In this document: positions 23,170-36,200 of the stretch, piece by piece | How positions within the stretch are numbered: position 1 is the first letter of the stretch | How the letters are laid out: each line of letters starts with the position of its first letter | DNA from: Prosapia bicincta | Taxonomy: Eukaryota > Arthropoda > Insecta > Hemiptera > Cercopidae | Assembly (NCBI GenBank): GCA_036971475.1 | Contig: JBAIZL010000002.1 | Location: 230,556,143 to 230,620,142 of the forward strand | Direction of reading: 5' to 3' | Length of the DNA stretch: 64,000 nucleotides | Translations under genes and position numbers: made by a program | Notes under the pieces: generated by a model | What the model was told of the DNA's origin: nothing | What the model saw: only the letters and a program-made list of their open reading frames with translations | Databases searched by the model: none

Positions 23170-25460
23170 CAGTAATAAGCCTTAGACCAGATGGAATAAA
23201 AAGCAACAACACATGCTAAGAACACAGATTATGACTTTGAAACTTGGAATGTACAGGGTTTTGGCTAAAAAGTAAAAGAAATCATATCCAAATTCAACTC
23301 AATATGGATACTGTGGTAATAGAATAAACAAACAAAAAGGACAGGGATCCGATATTCTGGATGAATACGATTATTTTTATAATGGGGTGACAAAGGAGAA
23401 ACAAGCCCAGCAAAGTGTTACTGTGCTTATGAAAAAAAAAAAGTTCTGGAAATGTCATAACATCATAGAATCCCTAGGTGAGAAAATATCCATAGGAGGA
23501 AATGAAACATTAATCAGAGTGAAACTGATTATTAACGGACACAATATAACATTTATGGGAATATAGGCATAAATTATTATACTAATACACTCAATTACAA
23601 GTATAATTTGTATGAAAACTTTCATCTAGAAATTAATAAGATTAATGGGGGCCCAAGAATTAAAAATCTTAGAAGATGTGAATAGCAGGACTGAAATGGA
23701 GCTGCAGGTCAAGGTGGTGGGACGGTACAGATAATCCTATAGGAATGATAATGGTAATAGACTGATAAATGTGTGCAAACTATATGGATTAAAGATTGAA
23801 ACTGGAATTTTTACCAGCATCAGGATATGCATAATTACACATAGACTCAGAGAACCAAAGAACTAAAATCTATAATTAGCTATGTGATAGTTAATGAGAA
23901 TATTAGACTAAACATAACTGACATAAGGATCTATAGAGAGGCCACATGTGGAAGTGATTATAACCTTATAAGATCCAAGATTGCCTTTGGAGTATGTAAA
24001 GGACTGAATGAAGAGAAAAGACATGTGATTGAAAAAGAAAGATATAATTTGATCAGCTCGGAACAAGAAAGTGTAAAGGGCCAGTATAAAAAAAGATATT
24101 ATAGAAAATTGAAACTGAGGATATTCAGTATTAATGAAGAGTATCAGAAGCATGTAAAAACTCCATTAAAGATAAAACAAAGGAGGCTCTAAAATGGATG
24201 GTAAGAATAAGACAAAATCCTTATTGGTGGGGATAAATTTGAAAATGAGACTGAAAAAAAAAGAACAAGATACTGTCATTACTTGACTACAAAAGATACC
24301 AATGATGGCTCAAACACAAGTAATCTCAACCAAAGTACATGGAATAATTTGCCAAAAAATAAAAACTGCATGGAAGAGAGGGTGTAATGTGTTGAGCATG
24401 TACTTAGAAGGGAGAAAGAGTTGAATGTTGCAGGAATGGAGCATATTGCAGTATGCAAGACAGGGAAGAAGAAATCACAAATTTACAATTATATCATATC
24501 AATGGTACAACTATATTAGAGGACTGCTAAATGAAGATAGACGAGAATTTCAAAGAGTATTTATATCACGCTCCCAATAAAAATATCACTGTGATAAGTG
24601 AAAGAGGCATGCAAAGAATTAAAAAATAAGAGCCCCAGAACCAGACAATATAGAGGTTGAACCATTAAACTGTGTTAGTAAAAAATGTTATGAATACCTA
24701 CCAGAATTATTCCAAAACTGTTTTAATGGAGATGTTTCAGAAGGGGAGACTGCATGGATATTAACCATACATAAAAAATGCAGCCTTAATGACTGTAAAA
24801 ATTACAGGACCATTGCAGTAAATGCTATATAAACTGATTACATGAAAAGTTAATTGAGATGAAAATGGAAAAGAAATATAGTGATTTGCAAACTGAGAGC
24901 AAGAAGGTTTTAGATTTGGAAGATCAACTGTGAACGCCTCTTCTGTTTTAATCAAATTATAGGATAAAGGATAGCAACTAACCAAGAATTTCCATAAAGA
25001 TATAAATATAGCAGGCGCACTCCAGTTACAAGCTTCATAAGCAGATGATATGGAATGTTAATTAAGTTGAAAATGGAGAATGAATATTTTAATTTAGAAG
25101 GTGAAGAACAAGTAGGTTTTAGTGTTGGAAGATCAACTGCAAACTACCTCTTCTGCAATATCAAATTATAAAAAAAGAGCATCTAACCAAGAAATATACA
25201 GATACTCTTTATGATTTATATACGGCACTACTAAACATATTGTGGAAAGCTTTGCAAATACCAACCTCAGTGTGAATTTGGTGAAGGCAGTAAAAGGTCT
25301 GTATGCCAACTCTATGGTAAAAATCAAAACTGGTATTAAGACCTCTAGAAGGCTTTCCAATTACTAGAGGCCTTAAACAGGGATAATTTTACCCACATTA
25401 TTTAAAATATTGCTGAAACAAACATTAAAGACATGTAGCCTGAAATGTAAAAACTAAAGC
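23170..25460 (+). pseudogene. Decayed APE-type LINE: endonuclease and reverse transcriptase
   Basis: The endonuclease start is visible near 23232 (TLKLGMYRV / TWNVQGFG in adjacent frames), then GSDILDEYDYFYNGVTKE and FQ-like segments. The EN C-terminus appears at 23884-24192 (YVIVNENIRLNITDIRIYRE..CGSDYNLIRSK). RT blocks follow: PDNIEVEPL, IHKKCSLNDCKNYRTIAVNA (about 24770-24830), EGFRFGRST (about 24905) and GLYANSMVKIKTG..TRGLKQG (about 25290-25385). This order fits a BovB/CFDP2-like endonuclease-reverse transcriptase LINE. Many stops and frameshifts; no catalytic YADD box seen. The 'GFR.GRST' block is duplicated, near 24837-24970 and again near 25050-25190. Confidence 0.75.
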
Positions 25461-25934
25461 CAACCCTGTTTGTAATAGTAGTTTTGGATGTTAGGCCTAA
25501 AAGTGAGTAGATGTCAGGTAAATAAGGGAAAAGCAACAGCGAAAGGTCGGTTGACTAAATTTTGCAATGCAAGATATCTCTTGTTCTTGGAAATCACCAC
25601 CTGAGCTTCATTGTTTTTCTCTCTGAACTGACATTCATTCACTTATACAAATAAACCTTCAGGTTCCAATTCCAATATGTCAAACCTTTAATGATTGAAA
25701 TGGTTATTGATATTTAAACTTTATATATTATTATTTAGTTTAAATAGTGTATACTTAAATTCCTTATTAAGTGCAAGAAAATATCTTATTGCACAAAAAT
25801 TCTTTAATTGTATATACCTCTCTATTAACTTTTTTAACAAAAGCTAATGAAAAGTGACATTAAAATATATTGTAAAAACTATTTTTTAATATTTGTTGAT
25901 TCCATATTCAGCGTGAGCTACTAGTTTTCACTAA

Positions 25935-26045
25935 AACACTTGTAAATATTTACAAACATGCCTATAGTAGTACTTACTTATATTTGTTGAGGACGGACGT
26001 TTTAGGAAATGTGTCCCATTGTCAACTCAGACCATAACTGATCTC
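25935..26045 (-). repeat. Single arm of the palindrome-4 family with hammerhead-like motif
   Basis: Matches the left arm of palindrome 4 (tgcctatagtagtacttac, tgttgaggacgg, gtgtccc, ttgtcaactcagacc). Minus-strand motif: GAG UUGACAA U GGGA...UCCU AAAA C-GUCC-GU C CUC, so stem I, stem II and stem III-like pairings persist while G12 has changed to A. Confidence 0.6.
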
Positions 26046-26140
26046 AAGGTTTTCATAGGTCAGGGTATTAAGGTGGGGGTGAGATATTATGGTGGTGTGG
26101 GTGTACCTTGTGAGTATTAGGAGTTATGATGTCAATAAGT

Positions 26141-26295
<155 letters not shown>

Positions 26296-26334
26296 TGAGT
26301 ATGTGTGTAAGGTGTAGTTTTAAGTGTCTGTATA

Positions 26335-26665
26335 TTTCGTATTGTTTGGTTGTGTAATGTTGGTTATTTCTGTGTTGTTTATGAAGAGTTTGTAGGTTAG
26401 ATGTTATGTTTATGTAGTCATGTTTTGTGGAGTTGAGATGATCGGCGAAATTTGATTGGTAATTATTATTTGTTAGTGCGTTTATATGTTCTTGGTAGCA
26501 TGTGTAAAAAGACCTCCCTGTTTGGCCTATCTAAAAACTAGGGTACGACCTCCAAGTTAGTTTGTAAACTTTAGCGGCGTTGTAAATGTTGTTGATTTTA
26601 TTGTTGGGTTTGAATTGTTTATTGAGAGTGTTGTGTGTGGAGTAGGCTATTTTAGTTAGCTTAAT
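26335..26665 (-). pseudogene. Penelope-like element GIY-YIG endonuclease fragment
   Basis: The minus-strand translation reads INNIYNAAKVYKLTWRSYPS, a stop, then IGQTGRSFYTCYQEHINALT and NFADHLNSTKHDYINITSNL. This is the GIY-YIG module of PLEs (VYKL as the GIY, then FYIGQTGRSF..R..EH as YIG plus catalytic Arg context). Here an in-frame stop replaces the Tyr of YIG, and a Cys stands where the family usually has Arg. The fragment is bounded by the (GT)n tract; the RT part is missing. Confidence 0.75.
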
Positions 26666-26869
26666 GTAACCATTTAGGTAATGTATAAAATTAAAACCAA
26701 ATCTAACCTGACTAGACCTTATTAGGTATATTTTAATATAAGTATATAGTAATGTATAAATTTAAAGCCAAATCTATCCTAACTGGAGGCTTTATAAGTA
26801 TATTTAAATATGGGTATATAAAAATTAAGCCAAAACATTGTTTCTCAGATATCTACACACGAAGGATGC

Positions 26870-27885
26870 GTGACGTACCGCGGCCGATGCGTAAAACCTT
26901 ATGCGCAGCACTGTGACGTTACGAGCATTTGTATCTCTCCGCGATTAAGCACAACTTATGCATCCGCTGAGAAACTTTTACCCTACTTTTATTTGAAAAA
27001 AGTAATTTTCCTCAAAGTAAATAGAAAAATTACTCGTGGCTATCGTCTTTTTTTTGTGGTTTTGAACAATTATCCAAAATATTGTAGGTGTCCGCGATTG
27101 TAAACATTCACCTTTTTATCGTATTACTAATGACTTTGTTCATAGCCCGGCATACATTTTTCTTACTAAATTCGAATACGTGTGAATGGGAAATAAATAC
27201 CAAATGTGCTACATCTGTATGTTACAATTTATTAGACTAGCTTCTGTTACTAACTTAACTTTGTTTTATTTTCTCACCTCACCTAACCCTCCAGATACTT
27301 TTTTGTTATATTGAAACACACTACTATAAATATTATAGAATATTATTACACAGGTATATTGAAACACACACAAATTATCTGATTGGTATAGGTTTTGTTA
27401 ATAGAGTCAACTTTACTAATGATGACTACTGGATTTGGGCTCAAAGGCTTTTGCTATGCTCAAGAGTGTAATACAAATGACTGTCAATATACATATAGGA
27501 ATCGTCTCGGTAAAAATTTACAAGCACGAACACCTACGATATTCTGGAAAATTGTTTAAAACCACGAAAAAGGACGATATCCACAAGCAATTTTTTTTTC
27601 TTAAAGGATAGTTACTTTTATTTAAATTTAAAGTAGGGTAAAAAATTCTCAGCGGATGCATAAGTTGTGAATGGTAATAGTGACACAAACGTTTCGTGAC
27701 GTCACGACTGCAGTGACGTCACGCCAACTCCACATATTTTGCTTGTGGCTCCGAGAAAAAACATTTTGCACTCATTTGTATATTTTGACAAATTATTTCT
27801 TGTGGATATCGTGTTTTTTAGTGGTTTTGAACAATTTTCCAAAATATTGTTGGTGGCTGAAATACAAAAACATCAACGTTAACTA
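26870..27885. repeat. Three-copy direct/inverted repeat with paired CRE palindromes
   Basis: A ~120-bp block (cttgtggatatcgt, gtggttttgaacaatt, ccaaaatattgtaggtg) occurs on + at about 26985-27105, inverted at about 27515-27670, and on + again at 27770-27880. The first and second copies share a longer flank (cttatgcatccgctgagaa, accctactttta). Between copies two and three are two perfect TGACGTCA sites. Probably a foldback/MITE-like element; no transposase. Confidence 0.65.
27697..27721. promoter_or_regulatory. Two perfect CRE palindromes (TGACGTCA) 17 bp apart
   Basis: TGACGTCA occurs at 27697-27704 and 27714-27721, each in the extended form gTGACGTCAcg. CREB/ATF-type bZIP proteins bind this octamer; any function here is inference, since no promoter is visible. 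Confidence 0.4.
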
Positions 27886-27955
27886 ACCCTCCACCACACA
27901 CACAAAGATGTATTAAAATTGCGCACAAACATATTAACTACTTACCAGGACCAAA

Positions 27956-28021
27956 CAATCACTTACAGACACTATTTCACGCACGAAACAATCACCTACA
28001 GACACTATTTCACACACAAAA
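27956..28021. repeat. 33-bp tandem duplication
   Basis: Two copies of caatcacttacagacac...ttcacgcacgaaa (27956-27988, 27989-28021) differing at a few positions. Confidence 0.8.
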
Positions 28022-28720
28022 CAGAAATTATTGCACTTAAAATCTATACACACATTCTACCTTAACTACAAATATAGGATTCTGCCGCTAAAATAAGAAG
28101 ATGTAGCCAACCTTGTAAATGAAAATTATGAAGTACAAAAACATCTGGTTGGACACAGAACACTTGTACGGTTTTCGAATAATTAAGAAACAGACGGAAA
28201 CTAAATAAATAATATATCTTCAATTAATTTTGCACAACAACCTTAAAAATTCAAAATATAAACAATGAGTTCTTCTTTTATAACACAGTTTAATTTTGTA
28301 ATTCAGTATTAGTTGATACAGCTCCGTCAAAATTCGAAATTTTGCTTTTATTTATATTACTATTATTATTTATTACTATTATTATTATTTATAGATCTTT
28401 ATTCATTTATTAAATTACATTTACTTTATTTAAATTACATTCGAAACAAGAAAAAATTCATTTTTAATTCATATTGAAATCATATTAACATTTGAAAAAT
28501 AAGGACCTAACCTCAATGCACAAACACAGATTAAACTCTAAACTGTAAACACATGAACTGTGAACTAAATAACAATGTGTTTTAAAAAAAACAACACCAT
28601 TTTATAATACATTCAATTATTATATACCTATTTCTTAATATAGCAACAAAATATGAAAACCTAATTATATATCTATTTTTTATTAAATTTCCATATAAAC
28701 TACTAGTTTATCCTTAAGTA

Positions 28721-28791
<71 letters not shown>

Positions 28792-29711
28792 TTCTTTACA
28801 GGAATCACTAATTCATAATTATAAAAATCGCAATTTCCATATATGTAATAAACTAGAAATTAGATTTTAAAAACATGCTACTAAATTTTTGTAGTACTGT
28901 TATTAGCAGTAGTTAATTTGTACATATCCGTTATATCAATTTATATATATTAATCCAGTGAAAGTGAGGGAAGATAAGAAGATAGTATTCTGAAGGCTCT
29001 CCTTTCAAATCATAACTATCGAAAAATGTCTCATTTAGTGTGCAGTTTTGTAATTTACAAATAACTTTTAAACTACCATTTGTTAAATTGTTTATGTAAG
29101 TATATTAGCATAGATTATATTATACATATAAAACGATAAATACATTTTTTGAACTAAGTTAAAATTATATTTTTTTTGTTATGCTTTTGACATAGCTGAA
29201 ACTAACCTCACAATTTCAAGGATTTTCCAAATATTACAGAGATGATTTTTTTTCTCTCTAAAATATTGGGCAATTATTTACTACATTAATCAGTTTAATT
29301 CAGAATGTCATAATTGATAAATAAGTTACAAAAAAAGTTAAAAAACCTTTTTCTGTTTTTAAGTGGAAGGTAGTCCTAAATGTGTTTGTAAGAAAACGGC
29401 AGAGTTACGCAAGATAATATAAATAATGATTCAAGGGATATTCAGTTTTACCTAGAAAAGATAAAGCTAGCTTGAACAATTGGCACAGAAATGAAATTGT
29501 TTTGCGAAATTATAAATATGTATTTAAGGTAACTTGTTTACTACAAAATATTAAAATTGATGTTTACACAGTCATTTGAATATTAATTTGAGAGTAAATA
29601 GAAATAATTTATCACTGAATTAGATATGATATTAGTCAATATGCAGATTGCATGATTTCTTGTAACATGTATAAAATCACTGATAAACATGTTCTAAAGC
29701 TATATTGATAA
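28022..29711. other. Intergenic AT-rich DNA with (TA)n at 28723-28787
   Basis: No coding exon recognised. A TA microsatellite of about 32 units lies at 28723-28787; the rest is AT-rich without repeats that I can relate to other loci. Confidence 0.5.
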
Positions 29712-31736
29712 CACAGGCCAAACAAAAAAAAACTATTTTTTAAAAACTTTTTTGACATTAATAGCTGATTTTTATGGCTTTTTATGTGCTTAATCCAAAT
29801 ATGGTCTTAGTTTTTTTGTATCACCTATAGTTTTTGAACAATTTGCTTTTTGTTATATAGTTTAAAATCTCTATATGGTATATGGTAAAATTAACGAAAC
29901 TCAATGTTAAATCACAAGCATGGTTTTTATTTACAGTAGGTTACTTGAAATAATGATAAAGTGTAGTAATGTAGGTTTCAGTAGTCAGATGGAATTGGTT
30001 TATACTTCCTTTCTATTTTTTCTTTGAAGCTTCTTGTATAGCTTTTTCTGTGATGAGTCGCATGTTGAGCTTCTCGGTGAAGCGACCAACAGTAGTCCCC
30101 TATCATGTTCATGTTCCAGCGGCCTTGGTAGTGTTTTTCGATCAATTTAATATCTTGGTGAAAACGCTCACCCTGCTCCTCACTAACATCTCCCAAATTT
30201 TCCGGGAAGTAATCAAGATGACTGTTCAAAATATGAACTTTCAGGCTCATCAAACATCCTAATTTTTTAAACTTCATTAACATGTTAGCTACAATAGTAC
30301 CATATTCTGGGTCTTTTGCATTTCCTAAGAATTTTGTAACAACTTGCTTGAATGATACCCATGCTTCTTTCTCATTTATCATCATTGTGGTTTCAAAGGT
30401 AACATCGAACATCATTTTTTGAATGTCGGGTCCTACAAAGACGCCTTCTTTAAGTTTAGCTTCTGAAAGTTTTGGAAACGTTTTGGCAGAGATACTTGAA
30501 ACAAGGCCCATCTTTAGGCAATGCTTTCACAAATTGTTTCATGAGGCCTAACTTAATATGTAGAGGTGGTAAGAGAATGTTTTTAGGATTTACAAGATTT
30601 TTGCGGAGAATGTTCTCACCAGGTTTCAAAGACTCCCTCACAGGCCAGTTCTTTGTGCACCAATGTTGATCCCTAGCTCTACTGTCCCATTCACACAAGA
30701 AACTTACTTTTAAATCGCCACATATCATCCAACCATGAGCAGAATAGCCAATTTTATTCAACACTATTTCTAGGTTTTCATAGCTCTCTTTCATATGTAC
30801 AGAATGGCCAACAGGTATAGATGCATAAGTGTTACCATTGTGTAATAAAACAGCTTTTAAACTAGTTTTGGATGAATCAATAAACAGCCTCCAGTCTTCT
30901 TTTTTGTATTCAACACCAAACTCCTTCATCAGACCTGGAATGTCTGAGCAGTACACTAAATCACCTTCTTGTACAAAAAATGTTGAAAACTGCTGCTCTC
31001 TCTTCCTATACACATATATGCTGGTTCCAACTGCCAACAAGTTCTTTTCTTTTAGTCTAGAACCAAGCAATTCAGCTTTTTCTTTTGTTAATCCAAGATC
31101 CCTAACCAAGTCGTTAAGCTCGATCTGCGTAAACAGTTTAGGCTCTATATTTCCTGGAGTACAATGGAACTCTTCATCATCTTGCTCATCTAGCTCTGAC
31201 TGTACATCAGAAAACATTTCAGTTGGAACAGGTTCTGGGGCCGGTAAATCTACATTGTGCTCTACAGGTCGGATGGCGGATATTAGGTTAGGGTAGCTTA
31301 TTACCTTCTTGTTTTTCGAGTTATGGCCAGTAATATCAATACTGCAAAAGTAGCAATCATCAGCGTTGTTTCTAGGTTCCCTCCATACCATAGAAACAAC
31401 AAACTTAAAGGCTTTTTTCTCCTTTTTTGACCATTTTCTAAGATCTTCAACGCAAACATAACATACCTTATGCGGGGCCCAAGATTTATCCTGATCACCA
31501 AGTTTAATTCCAAAATATGAGAAATAAACCTTTTTCACAAAGTCTGTAATGTTTCTTTGGTGTTTTTTAATAAAAAACTCACCACAAATATAACAAAAAC
31601 TGTTAGCAGAGTTCTTACAACCGCGATTTGACATTTTACTGAGCACATGTACTGGAAACCAGAAAGGTTTAGCACCCTAAAAAACATAAGAATAAGGTGT
31701 TTTGAGAAAAAAACGTTTTTCCATCGTTGGCCTGTG
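29712..31736 (-). mobile_element. Nearly complete DNA transposon, TIR CACAGGCCAA, TSD TAA
   Basis: Ends 29712 (CACAGGCCAAAC) and 31736 (inverted CACAGGCCAACG) form a 10-bp terminal inverted repeat flanked by TAA on both sides (29709-29711, 31737-31739). Subterminal A-rich stretches also match loosely. The 2025-bp element contains one transposase-like gene on the minus strand. The CAC terminus and 3-bp TSD suggest the CMC (CACTA/Mirage/Chapaev) group, possibly Chapaev3; this is inference. It lies about 1.5 kb upstream of Tim17. Confidence 0.8.
29978..31646 (-). pseudogene. Transposase-like gene of the arthropod 'EEQGERFHQD' family, one frameshift
   Basis: Two overlapping minus-strand frames, 31646-30456 (396 residues) and 30511-29978 (177 residues), form one gene broken by a single-base indel near 30476-30488. 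There 'KYLCQ' must shift to read 'FPKLSEAKLKEG'. The N-terminus has three Cys pairs (CYICGEF, VCYVCVED, CYFCSIDI), probably zinc-binding. The middle has WRLFIDSSKTSLKAVLLHNG, GWMICGDLKV and LCEWDSRARDQHW. The C-terminus has HILNSHLDYFPENLGDVSEE followed by QGERFHQDI, and an aromatic-basic end. FIDSS, CGDLK and SEEQGE are candidate acidic residues of an RNase H-like DDE fold (inference). Compared with the family as I recall it, about 15 residues between GDLKV and FLCEWDSRA are missing, so this copy is probably inactive. Confidence 0.8.
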
Positions 31737-32558
31737 TAATTATTATTTTTCTTATTGCCACAGAAGGTTAATTTTGTGTACTATATTGAAACATACCTAT
31801 AAAGTATCTAGTCAGGATAAATTTGTGTGTAATTTTATACATTGAACCAAATAAAAGTACATGTAAGACAAGAATACTGATCACTCAACCTCACCTGGCA
31901 AAAGGTATTACTCCGCAGAAGCAGACATCTAATTAGGTAATATTTTCACATATAGAGAGAATCATCTAATCTTCATAATCACCATGTTATTTATTGGTTA
32001 TCCAGATGTCACTGATGTTCCAAAAAAATATTCTCTTGGAAATGTAGAAAGTTAACAGAAAAATTGTAAACTTGGAAATAGAAATAAAAAAGCAACTGTT
32101 TTGTGAGTCAACTATAATATTTTATTCTGCTGCAATGACATTTTCATAAATAGATCCTAGTCATCATTTTTCTATAACAAATAATGAACGTTTATATTCA
32201 TTTTAATACACGCAGAGTTCTTAACCTTTTTAATTCCAACATGTGAATTTTCAAGAATTGTATATCAATTTTTTGGGCCTGTTGAAAACTTGCGTTTGAT
32301 CCCAAAGTCCCAAATTTTATGTATTCACAAAACACTTTAAAAAATATAAAATGAACCTCCTGATAATAAAATGCTCTACATAATGCATCTTTTACCTTGT
32401 CCCTTGACATTTTAAAATTTACACTGGTTATTTACCTCTATTTAACAAATTTCGAATATCTTAATAACAAAGTTTGAATTGTGAAATTGTTTATTTTCAG
32501 AAGGTAGGGATTCAGGTAGAAGATAGTATAGTAGACAGGTAGTAGGTGAAACACATGT

Positions 32559-32728
32559 CGGCAATTGACTGCATGTTAGTAGAAATAGAATTTTAAGAAC
32601 TTGGCATTTATAGATACAGGCCCACAGTACTTTCCCATCCTTCCAGCAATTGACTGCATGTTAGTAGGAATATAATACTAAGAACTTGGCATTTATAGAT
32701 ACAGGCCTACAGTACTTTCTCATCTTTC
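32559..32728. repeat. 85-bp tandem duplication
   Basis: Two copies of a unit starting gcaattgactgcatgttagt, through acttggcatttatagatac to cagtactttc.catc.ttcc, at 32559-32643 and 32644-32728. About 8 differences. Confidence 0.85.
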
Positions 32729-33244
32729 CACCATTTTCTTTTGTCACTCATTTCAATTCTTTCTAGGTAATGGTAAGAATTAAAATTCTGTTGAGCTTAG
32801 TTAATAATATTTTTTATTGAGGGAGAGGTTATAGAAACAGATTTCATGTGTACAATATTAATTAAAAAATATTATACTTATAAAATAACACAATTGAAAA
32901 TTTAAAATGAATATACTTTATGTTTAAAACCATAAATTTGCTTTTAAATAAAAAAACAATTATTTTTGGAAAATGTTATCTGACAGAGAAATACATAGGC
33001 TATGTTTAATTTTTCATACGTGTCATACTTATACCATGAAACATATTTTATTATGCAGGAACTATACAATTTTCATATTTTATCATAATTCTTCATAATT
33101 AAATAATTAATTATTTCCATTACTAATTTCTGAACCGAAATAATTTTAACTCTGTCTCAAATAAAATATGTTTTTCCTGTTTATAATTTTGGATTTTTTA
33201 ATTGTAATTCTGGTTAAAAATCTTTTAGGTAACAGTACCACAAG

Positions 33245-36200
33245 ATGGAAGAATATGCTCGAGAACCTTGTCCATGGAGGATTGTAGATGATTGTGGTGG
33301 AGCATTCACCATGGGTGCCATTGGAGGAGCTGTATTTCAGGCTATTAAAGGTTTCAGAAATGCTCCGAGTGGTTATTCAAGAAGATTTCAGGTTAGATGT
33401 TGATGATTTTTGTGTGTAGATAGTTAACATAGTAAGGTATAAGTAATTTTCAGATGTATGCTTATAATCGTGAATAATAATAATCATTTTATAGATAATA
33501 CATTGTAAATATGCATTATGCAATAATACACAGGTACAAGAAAGAGGTATTCCGTTTTAACACAGCTACAACAATTAAATGTCTAATAGCTATGACTTAC
33601 TTAGGGCCTAATTACTCATCTACATTTCTGTCAGGAATATTTGTATAAATTTGAGTACATTTTCTTTTATATTTACATATGGGGGAAAAGAGGTTTATAA
33701 ATTAAAATTTTTTTCTAAGCTACATAAATATAGCAGTTGAAATGAAAAGACATTAAAGAATAAATTAAATGAATTAGATATTAAGAGCATATAAGGTCAT
33801 TTAAGTATGAGAAAAATTATAGACAGGGGAGGGGTAGTGGCTAATAGTATATAAGATGAATTTACAGTTTGAACAAAAAGTACGATTTAGGTTTTGAAAA
33901 CCGCGTAACTTGGGCATTGCGTAAGACAGTGTAGCGTAAGTCGAGGTATTACTGTACATGAATTCCCCCCCCATCTGGTTTTCGCTGTAACCTCTATTGC
34001 ACAACCTTAAACTGTTGGCATGGTTACCACACAATATCATAAATAGTGCTCTAGGGTAACTAAAATAAAAAAATGTTTTTGTTAACTTTAGTAAGAATTT
34101 ACTTTAAAAATTTTTTCTCCATATCACTTGTTTAACCATGAAGATAGTTTTCAGTATCTAGAACCTTTAATTGTTCAAGATATTACAAAAGACTAACAAA
34201 TAAAGCATTAAACATAAGAAGGTAAGAAAGTGATTTGCAGTCTATATACAACAGAGAGTGGGATAGACATATCATAGAAAATTAAGATACATCAGCCATG
34301 GGATATTAGAAGTCTTGAACTATAGATATAATGTATAGGTCTTTAATAATGATATGAAATACAAAATTGCTACTTCTTCAATGGATAAAATGAAAGAAGT
34401 GTAATAGTTTCTTGCTTTCAGAGATTTCAGAATTAAGAAATACTTTATCCAGATGGTCCAGAATAGAGTAAAGAAGCCTAAAATGAGAGAAGCATTTGAC
34501 AAGAGTGTAAGAGCAACATTGACCTAAAAAGAAGAGGTCATGACATATAAGACATGACTTATAAGATGATCTATCTATTAACACATTGAATCCTATGCCC
34601 GAGTATAGAACAGGTCATTTAGTTGACTCTTGTTCCTAATACCCATGTATAGCTCAGGATCTCGTATTTATTTTCACAGCAATGTAATTCCTGCGTATTC
34701 TCGGTTTCATCAATATCGTTTTTTACATGGGTTATTCTTCTTTACATGTCTTTAACTTCGAATTAATCAGAGTTGCTTATATGAACAAAAACCTAATTTA
34801 TAAAGTGTGGTGACCGAGAGCTAGAAGACAGTTGTTCGACAGATTTTTTTGTGGCCAGATAGAGCATCTTTTGTTAGTGGGAGTTGTTTACGTTTCAAGT
34901 TTTTTTATTTTTCGCTTTAAATCTTATCTTTCAGTTCTTTAGTTTTAATTTTTATTATGTAATTTTAAATATAATTAGATGTGTTGCTTTTATACAGTGA
35001 CAGTGAAACCGATCTACTCCGAGGTTCAATCGACTGAATTAAAACTTAGATGACCCGAATTTAGATTCAGAAAAAGAGAATTTTCTTTTAGGTTTAAAAT
35101 GATATACAGTAAACTCCCGATTATCCGTGGAATAGGGTGGCCCGGCAACGCCGGATAACGAATTCCCCGGATAATCCGCTATGAACAAAGAATACGCAAA
35201 ACGACCGATAATCGATTATTATACCATAAGTTACATAAATAATGACCCCGGTTAATACAATTCACAAATAATCTGTATTTATTGTGAATATAGATTATAT
35301 AGAAAATAAATATAGAAAATAATTTAAAATGTCGATGTATTTGACAGATTACGACATGTACATTTATATGTTCAACTATTTACAATACGTACATAAGTAT
35401 ATGTCAAAAGTAAGTATGTATGTACATATGTAATTTCCTTTACACAAAATACTTTCACCTTTTGACAAAAAAATCTGTCACTTTCGTCTGTTTTTTTGTG
35501 AGCATTGATTTAGCTTTAATGTGCAATCTAAGTTTCTTGAGAACTATTTTGTTGCACGGTGTCTACTTGTGTCACAAAGCCATAAAGATCGATAATGTAT
35601 ATGTCACGTCCTAGACTATTTATAGGCGAGATTAGCTGACATTTGTTTACAATCTTATGATATACACATTAGGTTTTCGGACGTCCAAGCATTTTGTCAT
35701 TGTCTCTTATATCCAGTAGTCTGCTCACCCCTTTTATTTCGATGACCCGCGTCGGGATGCTTCCCTTTCAATGTAAAAATTAGTACTTACATATCTATTC
35801 CCTTCATCTTAACTTCTATTAAGCCTTGTATGTATTTACGTCGTAATTCACCTTTTGGAAATTTAAACACATGAATCTGATTGGAATAAAAATTGGATAT
35901 TTGTAAAACAGTGGCCGACCCCGGATAATCCGCAAACCGGTTAATCTGCCCACGGATAATCGGGAGTTTACTGTATGTAATATTTATTTTCATTCCAGTA
36001 TAAAATATGTATAGTGAAGAGCAGTAATGTACAGTGTTGCTATTATATTTATTTTACTTTTCTATACATATTTCAAAGGACCATAATCCGATTTGTATGT
36101 AAGTAATCAATTCATATGTAAATATGATATTTTATTATAAGTCAGGAATCTTATATTTTACCTACAAACCTCTAGCCAAACATAGACAGGCGCCTATTAA

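Noticed and set aside
30829..31296. 155-residue + strand frame
   Set aside because: It is antisense to the transposase-like gene at 29978-31646, whose minus-strand frame has recognisable family motifs.
32198..32410. 70-residue minus-strand frame (MSRDKVKDALCRAF...)
   Set aside because: No family recognised, no splice or terminal context, and length within chance expectation for this composition.
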